From NCBI GenBank assembly GCA_023664485.1, contig JAMPFK010000010.1:1-64000 (forward strand): 64,000 nucleotides of DNA, written 5' to 3'. Each line of letters begins with the position of its first letter. Position 1 is the stretch's first letter. Both the position numbers and the translations under genes were made by a program. Source of the DNA: Bacteroides fragilis (GTDB lineage: Bacteria > Bacillota > Clostridia > Lachnospirales > Lachnospiraceae). The notes under the pieces are model-generated. The model was not told the origin of the DNA and did no database searches. It was given only the letters and a program-made list of their open reading frames with translations. Of the stretch, positions 23,101 to 32,008 are shown piece by piece.

Positions 23101-23991
23101 TCATGGCATATCCCCGGCTTCCCCTGTTTTTGCCATGATTCCCAGTTTCAACGCCCCCATAATGCCGGGATCTTCTCTCAGCGCTGGCGGCACAATGTAT
23201 TCATCGATAGATTCTCCCAGCATTTTATGCGGAATATAACCATTCAGAAGCCGCTTTACTTCTCCGCGGATCAGGGGAAATAATTTTTCCTGGTGCATCA
23301 CGCCGCCCCATAGGATAATCTTCTGCGGGGAATAAGCGAGTATGTAATCTGCGACAGCCTGTGCGATATAATATGCTTCCAGGCTCCATACCTCTTCCTG
23401 AGACGCCAGTTCGGCCGCCTTTTTACCCCACCGGCCCTCTATGGCAGGACCCGATGCCAGCCCTTCCATGCAGTTTCCGTGAAACGGGCAGCAGCCCGCA
23501 TAGGTATCTTCAGGATGCTTTGTCAGCAGAATATGACCTGCCTCCGGATGCACCAGTCCATGCAATAACGCGCCGTTTAAATAGACGCCTACGCCGACGC
23601 CGGTTCCTACCGTGATATAAATGGCATTCTGCAGCCCTTTTGCCGCGCCCCATGTTACCTCTCCCAAAACAGCGCCGTTGACATCCGTATCGAATCCGAC
23701 CGGAATCCCCAGCGCAGACTGAAAAGTCCCGACGATATCGCAGTTCTCCCATCCTTTTTTAGGCGTTTTCGTAATATGCCCATATGTCTTTGACTGCCTG
23801 TTTAAATCTACCGGTCCGAAACAGCCGATTCCAAGCGCTTCGATATCCCATTTCCTGAAATAACCGAGCAGATCGTCAAACGTTTCTTTCGGTTGTCTGG
23901 TCGGAAACACGGCTCTATCCAGGACTGTTCCGTTTTCATCTCCAACGGCACATACCATTTTCGTGCCGCCCGCTTCAATGCCTCCAAACAT
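23101..23991 (-). CDS. ROK-family sugar kinase (fructokinase-like)
   Basis: 296 residues. G-G-I-E-A-G-G-T-K at residues 3-11 is the ATP-phosphate loop. G-I-P-V-G-F-D-T-D-V-N-G-A-V-L-G-E holds the catalytic aspartate region. I-T-V-G-T-G-V-G-V-G-V is the second glycine loop, and H-P-E-A-G-H followed by C-C-P-F-H-G-N-C-M-E-G is the ROK zinc-binding motif. The overall form matches ScrK/GmuE-type fructokinases, which phosphorylate fructose (or mannose) at C6. With a ManA remnant downstream, the original operon fed mannose/fructose into fructose-6-phosphate. A promoter is visible upstream. Confidence 0.88.
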   Translation of the reverse strand: MFGGIEAGGTKMVCAVGDENGTVLDRAVFPTRQPKETFDDLLGYFRKWDIEALGIGCFGPVDLNRQSKTYGHITKTPKKGWENCDIVGTFQSALGIPVGFDTDVNGAVLGEVTWGAAKGLQNAIYITVGTGVGVGVYLNGALLHGLVHPEAGHILLTKHPEDTYAGCCPFHGNCMEGLASGPAIEGRWGKKAAELASQEEVWSLEAYYIAQAVADYILAYSPQKIILWGGVMHQEKLFPLIRGEVKRLLNGYIPHKMLGESIDEYIVPPALREDPGIMGALKLGIMAKTGEAGDMP

Positions 23992-24079
23992 TTCGTATAA
24001 CCTCTCATTTCCATTTCATTTTCGTTTATTCTGTTTCTTACGTCCACAAGTTTACAGAGTGTTTTGATACAGGGACTAT

Positions 24080-24108
24080 ATCATATCATTTCAGAATCAG
24101 TTTGTCTA
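24080..24108 (-). promoter_or_regulatory. Promoter of the ROK kinase gene
   Basis: On the minus strand TAGACA (complement of 24,103-24,108) and TATGAT (complement of 24,080-24,085) are 17 bases apart, about 90 bases before the kinase ATG. Confidence 0.6.
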
Positions 24109-24215
24109 CCGGTTTTAACTGCCGTTTTTAAAACATTTTTCCGCGCTGAAATATTTTTCTGACATAAGAACTGAATTCTCTCCTGCAGGCGATAAAGTTT
24201 ATAAAGAAGCCGGCT

Positions 24216-25031
24216 TCAGGAAAATGACGTTCTTTTCCCATTTTGCATGCGGTGTGTTTTACGGTACTGGCTGGGAGTCATACCGGTTATTTTTTTAAAC
24301 TGGCGCATGAAGTGCAGCTCATTGTCATAACCGCAGAACAGTGCCAGGGACGAGACAGACATTTCAGAAATACATAGATAAAGCTGTGCATGTCTGATTC
24401 GGGCATGGATAATATCCTGTGTGCAGGTTGTCTGGAAAAACTGTTTATATAGATGATGGAAATAGGATACGCTCAGGTTGAGTTTTTGCGCAATCAGTGG
24501 TATATCCCATTTTTTATAGGGGGCATTCAGGATTTCTATGCGAAGTTCGTTTAAGGAATAATAGTTTTTGTTATTTGTATTGAGGTCAGAAAGAGTATGC
24601 AGCCGGTTGCTCAGGGAATAGAGCAGGGCGTGCATCAGTGAATCGATCACCTGCGTGCTGTAAGGATAGGGGGATAATTTTTCCTGTACAATCGATCTGG
24701 TGTAATCTGTCAGTGTACCCAGACAGGGAAGTGTAAAAGGGCAGTTAACAGGAATTGCGAGTTCATGGAGCAGGTTTGTATCTTCGCAATGCAGTTCGAA
24801 ATGAATCCAGTCGTCATTATAATGGGGAGTTAAACATCCATAGTGGACAGGAGAGTGAATTCCATAAATCATTACGGTATTCGGCGGGAAAGATATATTC
24901 TCTCCATTGAGTTCAAAAAAAGATTCTGTTTTAATAAGCAATAAAGTATAATCGTCAAATCCGTCAGGACAAGAGCGGTCAAGTATCATCTTATGCATGG
25001 AATCATATCCGCAGACGTTGACTGTGATCAT
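24216..25031 (-). CDS. AraC-family transcriptional regulator
   Basis: 271 residues. The N-terminal half is a cupin-like sugar-sensing domain (F-F-E-L-N-G-E-N-I-S-F-P-P-N-T-V). The C-terminal ~100 residues carry two helix-turn-helices: W-D-I-P-L-I-A-Q-K-L-N-L-S-V-S-Y-F-H-H-L-Y-K and V-S-S-L-A-L-F-C-G-Y, then F-M-R-Q-F-K-K-I-T-G-M-T-P-S-Q-Y-R, the classic AraC signature. It is divergent from the GH43/GH88/GH28 genes 176 bases away, which it most likely controls. No signal peptide, so it acts in the cytosol on imported sugar. Confidence 0.92.
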   Translation of the reverse strand: MITVNVCGYDSMHKMILDRSCPDGFDDYTLLLIKTESFFELNGENISFPPNTVMIYGIHSPVHYGCLTPHYNDDWIHFELHCEDTNLLHELAIPVNCPFTLPCLGTLTDYTRSIVQEKLSPYPYSTQVIDSLMHALLYSLSNRLHTLSDLNTNNKNYYSLNELRIEILNAPYKKWDIPLIAQKLNLSVSYFHHLYKQFFQTTCTQDIIHARIRHAQLYLCISEMSVSSLALFCGYDNELHFMRQFKKITGMTPSQYRKTHRMQNGKRTSFS

Positions 25032-25206
25032 AACAATCCTCCATTCTTGCTCAGCCTGTGAAAAATTTATTTCTCACGGGAATCCTTCTTTTTTGCAGTA
25101 GACAGATAATCAACAAAATAGCAGAAAATGTAAGTTTATCATATTATAGGAAATTGTAAAATGATTGTCAACATGATAGGGTGTAAAAAAGGGGGAGGAA
25201 AAAGGA

Positions 25207-25956
25207 ATGATTCATAATCCTGTTTTGCGTGGGTTTCATCCGGATCCTTCAATCATCCGGGTTGGTGAAGATTATTATATCGCTACGTCTACCTTTGAAT
25301 GGTGGCCGGGAGTGCGTCTGCATCATTCAAAGGATCTTGTTCATTGGGAATTAATCGAATATCCGCTCGTCCGGAGTTCACAACTGGATTTGCGGGGAGT
25401 AGGCCCTTCGCAGGGGATATGGGCGCCCTGCCTTACTTATGACAAAGGCGTCTTTTATCTGGTATATACTGTGGTAAAGGCTTTCTATTGTAATATGTAT
25501 GACACAGAAAATTATCTGGTAACAGCGGAAAGTATTCATGGTCCATGGTCGGATCCTGTGGCATTGAATCATTTTGGATTTGATCCGTCTCTGTTCTATG
25601 ACGATGACGGGCGAAAGTATATGGTCAGTATGGTGACGGATCACAGGGTGCCGAAGATATATGGGGGCCTTATGAGATGTACTGTCCTGTAGATTATTCC
25701 GATAGAACAAAAGCGGGATATTATATTGAAACTGTCCCTGCGGGGAACGCAGGTGCAGTTTTTCTATGGATTCCCAGGGGAAAAAATTCAGAAGATAGGG
25801 CCCTGCATTAATGGAAGCTTTTTATCAGATGAAGCCTGTAAGGAAGGCTGGTTTACCGGAACCATGATAGGGATTTGCTGCCAGGATCTGACAGGATTCG
25901 GAAAGCATGCGGATTTTGACTGGTTTGAAGTGTGCGGTCCGGATGAGGAAAGATAA
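25207..25956 (+). pseudogene. GH43 beta-xylosidase/arabinofuranosidase, internal deletion
   Basis: 25207-25692 encodes the first ~155 residues of a GH43 enzyme: N-P-V-L-R-G-F-H-P-D-P-S-I with the catalytic-base Asp, S-T-F-E-W-W-P-G-V, W-A-P-C-L-T-Y and F-D-P-S-L-F-Y-D-D-D-G-R-K-Y. It then runs to a stop in changed sequence. 25726-25956 encodes the family's C-terminal beta-sandwich (Q-D-L-T-G-F-G-K-H-A-D-F-D-W-F). A complete enzyme is about 500-550 residues; some 290 central residues, including the general acid, are missing and the halves are in different frames. A good ribosome site (GGGGGAGG) remains. The product would be inactive. Confidence 0.8.
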
Positions 25957-26009
25957 GGGAAACAGATTACAAAATGCAAATTATAATGAGCACAGGGAGG
26001 AAGAAGAAA

Positions 26010-27158
26010 ATGCAGCGTTACGAAGAATGGGCGGATACCGTAATCGAAAAGATACGAAGAAAAATGAAATGGGTAAGCGAAAAAAACAGGAATAAGATTC
26101 CTTACAGGACTGATGGGAACGGGGATTATGACGACAGATCGGATACGTCGAAAGAGTGGAATATCGATGACGGGCCAAACTGGTGGACCAATGGTTTCTG
26201 GGGCGGAATCTGCTGGCTTATGTATCAGGATACCGGGGAACAGCGCTATGCCGATATTGCCCGTGTGTCAGAAAAAAAGATGGAACAATGTTTTATGGAT
26301 TTCTATGGACTGCATCACGACGTGGGTTTCATGTTTGTGCCTACGGCGGCAGCCGATTATGTTCTGACCGGAAATGCGGATTCTAAGAGAATTGCCATGC
26401 ATGCAGCTACACTTCTGGCGGGGCGCTTTAATCCTGTGGGGAAATTTATCCGGGCATGGAATGACCTGGAGGAAGACACAAGAGGCTGGGCAATCATCGA
26501 TTGTATGTTCAATCTGTCTTTGCTGTATTGGGCCAGCGAGGAGAGCAAAGACCCCAGATTTCGTCAGATTGCCATGCTGCATGCAGATACGGTAAGGAAG
26601 AATTTTGTCCGGCCGGATGGTTCGGTGTGCCATGTGGTGGAATTTAATCCGGAGACCGGAGAAATGATACGCAGTCTTGGAGGTCAGGGTTATCAGGAAG
26701 GATCTGCGTGGACCCGCGGTCAGGGGTGGGCGCTGTACGGCTTCATGATCAGTTTCCTGCATACGGGAAAGCAGGAATATCTGGATACGGCAAAACGCGT
26801 GGCAGATTACTGCATGGCGAATGTCCCGGAAAGCGGAATCATACCTGTCGATTTCCGCCAGCCTCCTCAGCCGGCTTATGAGGATTCCTGCGGCGCCTGT
26901 GTAATTGCAGGGGGGCTGCTGGAACTGGCAAAGCATGTGCCGGAGGAAGAGCGTGGAAAATATGAGGAGACGGCGGTGCGGATTCTTCATGCCATAGCGG
27001 ACAATCGGGCGGATTTCGGGGAGAGCTGCGATGCCATTGTGCAGAATTGCAGTGGGGCTTATCATTCGCCTGAGCATCATTTCACCATGGTATATGCGGA
27101 TTACTTTTTCATAGAGGCAGTCTATAAGCTGAAGGGTACAGGCAGGCTGTTATGGTAA
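26010..27158 (+). CDS. GH88/GH105 unsaturated glucuronyl hydrolase
   Basis: 382 residues from ATG 26010 (GGGAGG 8-10 bases upstream); the frame is open further back without a ribosome site. The alpha/alpha-barrel motifs of unsaturated uronyl hydrolases are clear: W-W-T-N-G-F-W-G-G at about 58-66, H-D-V-G-F with D104, I-D-C-M-F-N with D164, and S-A-W-T-R-G-Q-G-W-A-L-Y-G. D104 and D164 correspond to the paired aspartates of Bacillus UGL. The enzyme hydrates and releases the 4,5-unsaturated uronic acid left at the non-reducing end by a polysaccharide lyase. It has no signal peptide, so it works on imported oligosaccharides, in step with the lyase-like protein at 37,494. Confidence 0.9.
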   Translation: MQRYEEWADTVIEKIRRKMKWVSEKNRNKIPYRTDGNGDYDDRSDTSKEWNIDDGPNWWTNGFWGGICWLMYQDTGEQRYADIARVSEKKMEQCFMDFYGLHHDVGFMFVPTAAADYVLTGNADSKRIAMHAATLLAGRFNPVGKFIRAWNDLEEDTRGWAIIDCMFNLSLLYWASEESKDPRFRQIAMLHADTVRKNFVRPDGSVCHVVEFNPETGEMIRSLGGQGYQEGSAWTRGQGWALYGFMISFLHTGKQEYLDTAKRVADYCMANVPESGIIPVDFRQPPQPAYEDSCGACVIAGGLLELAKHVPEEERGKYEETAVRILHAIADNRADFGESCDAIVQNCSGAYHSPEHHFTMVYADYFFIEAVYKLKGTGRLLW

Positions 27159-27222
27159 GGCTTATCTGTCTTTTGCATGTTTGTGCCGCCAGGGCGGCGG
27201 GAGGAGAAGGTTGAAATATCGT

Positions 27223-28614
27223 ATGGAGAAGTTATGCCTTAGTAAGAGAAAAGCGGATGGTATATTTGAGGTGAGAAAATATGGAGCGAAAGGGGATGGC
27301 GTTACCAAAGACACAGAAGCCATCCAGCAGGCCATCGATGAGTGCGCACAGGCAGGCGGCGGCACAGTGCTGCTGGAAGGCGGTACTTTTTTATCCGGAG
27401 GCCTGTATCTGAAATCCAATGTGATACTGGAAGTATCGATTTCCGCTGTACTGCTGGCAAGCGGCGATATCGCGGATTATGGGACAGATACCCATCATAA
27501 CCGTTATCGGAATGAGGAGGCTTTGGACAGATGCTTTCTCTTTGCGGCAGACGTGGAGAATATCGGTATTGCAGGATATGGACGGATTGACGGTAACGCG
27601 GAGGCTTTTCCCAATGCGGGCAGTATTTACAGACCCATGCTGCTGCGTTTTCTGCGGTGCCATCATATCTTCCTGGAGGATGTCCGATTGTACAATGCCG
27701 CCGCATGGACGACTGCTTTCCTGGACTGTGCGGATATCAGAATCCGGGGAATCGATATCCGGAACGAACGCAGATACAACGGCGACGGACTGGATTTTGA
27801 CGGATGCAGTCATATTTCTGTGGCAGACTGCCATATTCAGGGGACGGATGATAATCTGTGTTTACAGTCCTCTTCTGAAAAATATCCAATGGAGGATGTC
27901 CGGATTGTCAACTGTGAATTTACTTCTCTGTGCGCAGGTGTCCGTATCGGGTTAAAGTCTGTCGGCAATATCAGCGGAGTCGTCATTTCAAACTGTATCT
28001 TCCATAACGTGTGGCGGGAGGGAATCAAGATAGAATGCAGCGAAGGCGGTAAGATCTCTGATATTGTAATCCGGGGGGCGGTCATGAAGAACGTGTCCAG
28101 GCCAATATGGGTTTTATTGAATAACCGTTTTGAACCGGAGGGTTACGGAAGCTCCAGGGAGCTGTTGGAGATACCGTCTATCGGCGCCCTGTGTAATATT
28201 CTGATATCCGACATAACGATCACAGATGAAGACGAAATGAAATATACGCATTATCGTTTTGAAGATGATATTATGGGAAGCCCGCGTTTCGGCGGAATAC
28301 GGATTGATGCCGAAGCAGGCCATCCTATTGAGAATATGATCCTGAAAAATATTATTTATACTGCGATTGGCGGCGTGAAAAGAAGTGAGATTCCGGAAGG
28401 GTATCCCAGGGTTTTAGACAGGCAGAAAGAGCCTGCGGGGACTTCTTCGGAGAATTATTATCCTGACTGGAGCCGAGCAGTGTTTCTGGATTGCAGGAAT
28501 GTCAGAAATCTGATACTGGATGACTGGATTGTCCACAGAAAAAATCCGGATGAGAGAGAGGGTATCATGATCGAGGGATGCGCCGTGATCCGGCAGAATA
28601 TATATGAAGTTTGA
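27223..28614 (+). CDS. GH28-type polygalacturonase-like beta-helix enzyme
   Basis: 464 residues from ATG 27223 (GGGAGGAGAAGG upstream); TTG 27211 is an alternative start. V-R-K-Y-G-A-K-G-D-G-V-T-K-D-T-E-A-I-Q opens the right-handed beta-helix, as in pectinases. N186-G-D188-G and G-T-D209-D210-N supply the three catalytic aspartates of GH28. The usual G-H-G histidine segment is replaced by C-A-G-V-R-I-G-L-K-S, which still resembles the substrate-binding R-I-K. Cytosolic (no signal). It probably releases galacturonic or related residues from oligosaccharides, perhaps as an exo-enzyme; the missing histidine makes exact specificity uncertain. Confidence 0.82.
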   Translation: MEKLCLSKRKADGIFEVRKYGAKGDGVTKDTEAIQQAIDECAQAGGGTVLLEGGTFLSGGLYLKSNVILEVSISAVLLASGDIADYGTDTHHNRYRNEEALDRCFLFAADVENIGIAGYGRIDGNAEAFPNAGSIYRPMLLRFLRCHHIFLEDVRLYNAAAWTTAFLDCADIRIRGIDIRNERRYNGDGLDFDGCSHISVADCHIQGTDDNLCLQSSSEKYPMEDVRIVNCEFTSLCAGVRIGLKSVGNISGVVISNCIFHNVWREGIKIECSEGGKISDIVIRGAVMKNVSRPIWVLLNNRFEPEGYGSSRELLEIPSIGALCNILISDITITDEDEMKYTHYRFEDDIMGSPRFGGIRIDAEAGHPIENMILKNIIYTAIGGVKRSEIPEGYPRVLDRQKEPAGTSSENYYPDWSRAVFLDCRNVRNLILDDWIVHRKNPDEREGIMIEGCAVIRQNIYEV

Positions 28615-28734
28615 AAATGTGTATTGGACAGGCCTCAGGCGCATAGGCTGCAATTTGTGTCTTCCAGTCACAAATATCGCAGGTTGAGAAAAAGATGTGT
28701 TTATTGGATAGAAAGAACAGGAAAGGATGAGGAT

Positions 28735-30855
28735 ATGGAATTAGAAAAAATCGCGAGAGGAATCTGGAAAGGGCGCATTGGTATACCGGAACCGCATACA
28801 CCGGCAGCGCAGAGGCAGTTTCCGATGCGGGAGGAGGCTTTGGAGCTTCTGGAAGAGACCGTGCTTCCCGAAGCGGCAAACGGCATCACCAGCCGTAAAA
28901 GTTCCAGAGGGCTGCAGATTATGCTGCCCATGGACAGTGATGAAGATATTTATGGTTTCGGGCTGCAGCTGCGGAGCCTGAATCAGGCGGGAAGAAAACG
29001 GCTGCTCCGGGTGAATTCCGATCCGGTGGCGGATACGGGCGAGGGGCATGCGCCGGCGCCGTTCTACGTCTCTACGGCGGGTTATGGTCTGCTGGTGGAC
29101 ACTTTCCGTCATGTGGAATTTTATATGGGAACGAATCTGGAAAAGGGGCGTTCCGCTCATCATAAAGAAGTGAATCAGGTTCATACGGAATTTTCGGAGT
29201 CGGCGCTCTATGCCTTTAAAAGCAACAGAGAGAGGCGTACCGTCATCATTGACCTGAAAGCTGTACCCGGCGTGGAATTTTACCTTTTTGCCGGGAATGT
29301 TAAAGAGGTGGTGCAGCGGTATAACCTGTTTTCCGGGGGAGGCTGCCTGCCGCCTATGTGGGGGCTGGGCGTATGGTACCGTTCCTACGGGGGCAGTAAC
29401 CAGGAGACGGTCAGTCGTCTGGCAGGAGAGTTTCGGAAGGAGAAAATGCCGGTGGATGTGCTGGGTCTTGAGCCAGGCTGGCATTCCCATAGCTACTCCT
29501 GCACCTATCAGTGGTCCTATTTGTTTCCGGAGCCCGAAAAGATGTTGGATGCGTTAGGCAGACAGGGATATAAGGTCAATTTGTGGGAGCATCTCTTTGT
29601 TTATCCGGCAGCCCCCTTTTATCAGGAGCTGCTGCCTTATGCGGGCGAATATGAGGTGTGGAACGGATTAGTGCCGGATTTTGGCATGCGGGAAGCTGTG
29701 AAAATATTTGCGGATTACCACAGAGAGGCATTTGTAAAAAAGGGAATTCACGGATTTAAGCTGGATGAATGCGATAATTCCGATTTGAATCCCTCCAACT
29801 GGTCTTTTCCTGATGTGGCGCAGTTCCCTTCGGGAATGGATGGTGAGCAGATGCATGCGGCTGTCGGCGGGATGTACCAGAAGTTAATCTATGATGTATT
29901 TCACGGGGAGAACAGGCGGACGTACTCTCAGGTCAGATCGTCGGGGGCATTGGCCGCGCCGCTGCCATTTGTTCTGTATTCGGATTTGTACGATCATAAG
30001 CAGTTCATACGGGGCATGGTCACATCGGGCTTTTCCGGCCTGCTCTGGGCGCCGGAGGTACGGGACTGCAGAAACGGACAGGATTTGCTGCGGCGTATGG
30101 AGACAATTATGTTTTCCGCTCATGCTGTCTACAATTGCTGGCGGATCCCGAATCCGCCATGGAAGCAGGTGGATATTGAGAAGAACCTCGCCGGAGAATT
30201 CATGCCGGATGCGGAGTATTATACGCAGGTCTGCAGAAAATATCATGAGGTTCGGATGTCTCTGCTGCCTTATCTCTACAGCGCTTTCGTGAAGTACTGG
30301 AAAGAGGGAATTCCGCCTGTCCGGGCGCTGGTGTTCGATTATGAAGACGATCCGCAGGTGAGGAACATAGACGACGAATATCTATTGGGGGATAATCTCC
30401 TGGTAGCGCCTATGGTCATAGAAGACGGTATTCAGCGCAAGGTATATCTTCCGGAGGGAAGGTGGCACGATTTCTGGGAGGGCGGTATTCAGAATGTATC
30501 AGAAAAGGATATCCCCGAAAGAAATGTTTTAGAAGGCGGGGAGACTTATCTGATCCACGCGGATTATGACAAAATTCCAGTCTTTGTCCGGGATGGCTGT
30601 ATCCTTCCTCTGGCAGAACCGGTGGAGTGTGTCACATCGGATACTGTGTTCACGATTCTGCCGAAAGTCTATGGGAACGGACAGGAAGGGTGTCTGTTAT
30701 ACGAGGATGACTTTGAAACTTTTGCTTATGAGCAGGGCAGACAAAACTGTGTGCGGTTGTCAGTAGATGCCGACGGCAGGATACGGGAGGAGCGTACCGG
30801 CAATGAGAGGAAACGGTATAAGGTGATTCTGCAGGAATCACAGGATGATAGATGA
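28735..30855 (+). CDS. GH31 alpha-glycosidase
   Basis: 706 residues from ATG 28735 (AAGGATGAGGA upstream); the open frame begins earlier at 28624 but lacks a ribosome site. After the N-terminal beta-sandwich (I-Y-G-F-G-L-Q, R-V-N-S-D-P), the TIM barrel shows M-W-G-L-G-V-W-Y-R-S-Y-G-G, P-V-D-V-L-G-L-E-P-G-W and G-F-K-L-D344-E-C-D-N, where D344 is the nucleophile of GH31. L-Y-S-A-F-V-K-Y and P-V-R-A-L-V-F-D-Y, typical downstream motifs, are present. It probably removes an alpha-linked xylose, galactose or glucose from the imported glycan. Cytosolic. Confidence 0.88.
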   Translation: MELEKIARGIWKGRIGIPEPHTPAAQRQFPMREEALELLEETVLPEAANGITSRKSSRGLQIMLPMDSDEDIYGFGLQLRSLNQAGRKRLLRVNSDPVADTGEGHAPAPFYVSTAGYGLLVDTFRHVEFYMGTNLEKGRSAHHKEVNQVHTEFSESALYAFKSNRERRTVIIDLKAVPGVEFYLFAGNVKEVVQRYNLFSGGGCLPPMWGLGVWYRSYGGSNQETVSRLAGEFRKEKMPVDVLGLEPGWHSHSYSCTYQWSYLFPEPEKMLDALGRQGYKVNLWEHLFVYPAAPFYQELLPYAGEYEVWNGLVPDFGMREAVKIFADYHREAFVKKGIHGFKLDECDNSDLNPSNWSFPDVAQFPSGMDGEQMHAAVGGMYQKLIYDVFHGENRRTYSQVRSSGALAAPLPFVLYSDLYDHKQFIRGMVTSGFSGLLWAPEVRDCRNGQDLLRRMETIMFSAHAVYNCWRIPNPPWKQVDIEKNLAGEFMPDAEYYTQVCRKYHEVRMSLLPYLYSAFVKYWKEGIPPVRALVFDYEDDPQVRNIDDEYLLGDNLLVAPMVIEDGIQRKVYLPEGRWHDFWEGGIQNVSEKDIPERNVLEGGETYLIHADYDKIPVFVRDGCILPLAEPVECVTSDTVFTILPKVYGNGQEGCLLYEDDFETFAYEQGRQNCVRLSVDADGRIREERTGNERKRYKVILQESQDDR

Positions 30856-30895
30856 ATGTTACTTTTTATACTTGTGTATTAACTTTTAAACTGTC

Positions 30896-30950
30896 AAAAT
30901 AAAGAGCGCCTGACGATACGAATTTTGATTCTATTGCAGGTGCTTTATTT
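30896..30950 (+). terminator. Terminator after the glycosidase operon
   Basis: AATAAAG plus GCGCCTG (30,898-30,912, one bulged A) pairs with CAGGTGCTTTATT at about 30,930-30,945, including one G-U, and TTTATTGGATTTTTTT follows. Confidence 0.6.
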
Positions 30951-31021
30951 ATTGGATTTTTTTAAAAAGAAAAAAGCTTTACAATGAATCCTATCATATA
31001 AGAAAGAGAGAGGAAAAGGCT

Positions 31022-31981
31022 ATGAAATCTGCTACAAAACAATCAACAAAGAAAAAAAGCGGTTTTTTTGCGGGACTGGCTTATGACATCAGGCATAATC
31101 CCTATCTGTGTCTGCTCTGCCTGCCCGCCATTCTGTGGTTCTGTATATTTTCTTACAGTCCATTGATTTATCTGCTGACTGCTTTCAAAAAGTACCAGCC
31201 TACAAAAGGGCTGTGGGGAAGCGAATGGGTGGGATTAAAGAACTTCCAGGCATTCTTTGGTTCAAGTGCGTTCTTTCAGGTAACTTACAATACGATTTTC
31301 CTGAATGCACTGTTCATCGTGACTTCCATGGTGGTATCCATCTTTATCGCAATTGCGCTTTCAGAGATCGGTAACAGGAAGTTTAAGAAGGTAACGCAGT
31401 CCGTGGTTATTCTGCCCCACTTCATCTCATGGACAGTCATCGCGCTGCTTTGTGAAGCCCTGCTGAAAACGCAGAACGGATTTATCAATAATATGTTGGT
31501 ATCCGTCGGGCTGGAGAAGATTAATTTTTATCAGGATGCCAGCGTATGGCCGGCATTGCTCGTATTTCTGCGGATCTGGCAGGGAGCGGGCTATGGTTCT
31601 ATTGTTTATCTCGCTACCATCGCGGGGCTGGATCAGGAAATGTTTGAGGCTGCCAGAGTGGATGGTGCGACCAGGGGCCAGTGCATCCGTTATCTTACCC
31701 TTCCGCTTTTAAAGACCACAGCCATTATGCTGTTTATCATGAATGTAGGTAAGATTTTCAACGGTGATTTCGGTATGATCTACAATCTGGTGGGAACGAA
31801 TTCCATGCTGTACCGGACTACGGATGTTATTGATACCTATGTATACCGTATGCTGGTGGAATCTACGAACATCGGGCAGTCAGCGGCAGTCAGCTTCTAC
31901 CAGTCCATCATGGGCTTCGTTATCGTCATGGCGACCAATGCGCTGACGAAGAAACTGGATCCGGATTCAGCATTGTTCTAA
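31022..31981 (+). CDS. ABC sugar permease, LplB type
   Basis: 319 residues with six membrane segments. The cytosolic EAA loop reads E-A-A-R-V-D-G-A-T-R-G-Q-C-I-R-Y-L-T-L-P (about residues 219-238), where the transport ATPase docks. The N-terminal lysine-rich tail and S-P-L-I-Y-L-L-T-A-F are typical of the LplB/YtcP permease group used for pectin-derived oligosaccharides. The partner permease follows after 27 bases. No ATPase gene is in the locus, so a shared MsmK-like ATPase encoded elsewhere is expected. AGAGAGAGGAAAAGG provides the ribosome site. Confidence 0.92.
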   Translation: MKSATKQSTKKKSGFFAGLAYDIRHNPYLCLLCLPAILWFCIFSYSPLIYLLTAFKKYQPTKGLWGSEWVGLKNFQAFFGSSAFFQVTYNTIFLNALFIVTSMVVSIFIAIALSEIGNRKFKKVTQSVVILPHFISWTVIALLCEALLKTQNGFINNMLVSVGLEKINFYQDASVWPALLVFLRIWQGAGYGSIVYLATIAGLDQEMFEAARVDGATRGQCIRYLTLPLLKTTAIMLFIMNVGKIFNGDFGMIYNLVGTNSMLYRTTDVIDTYVYRMLVESTNIGQSAAVSFYQSIMGFVIVMATNALTKKLDPDSALF

Positions 31982-32008
31982 AATAAATTATAAATTTAGG
32001 AGGTTACT

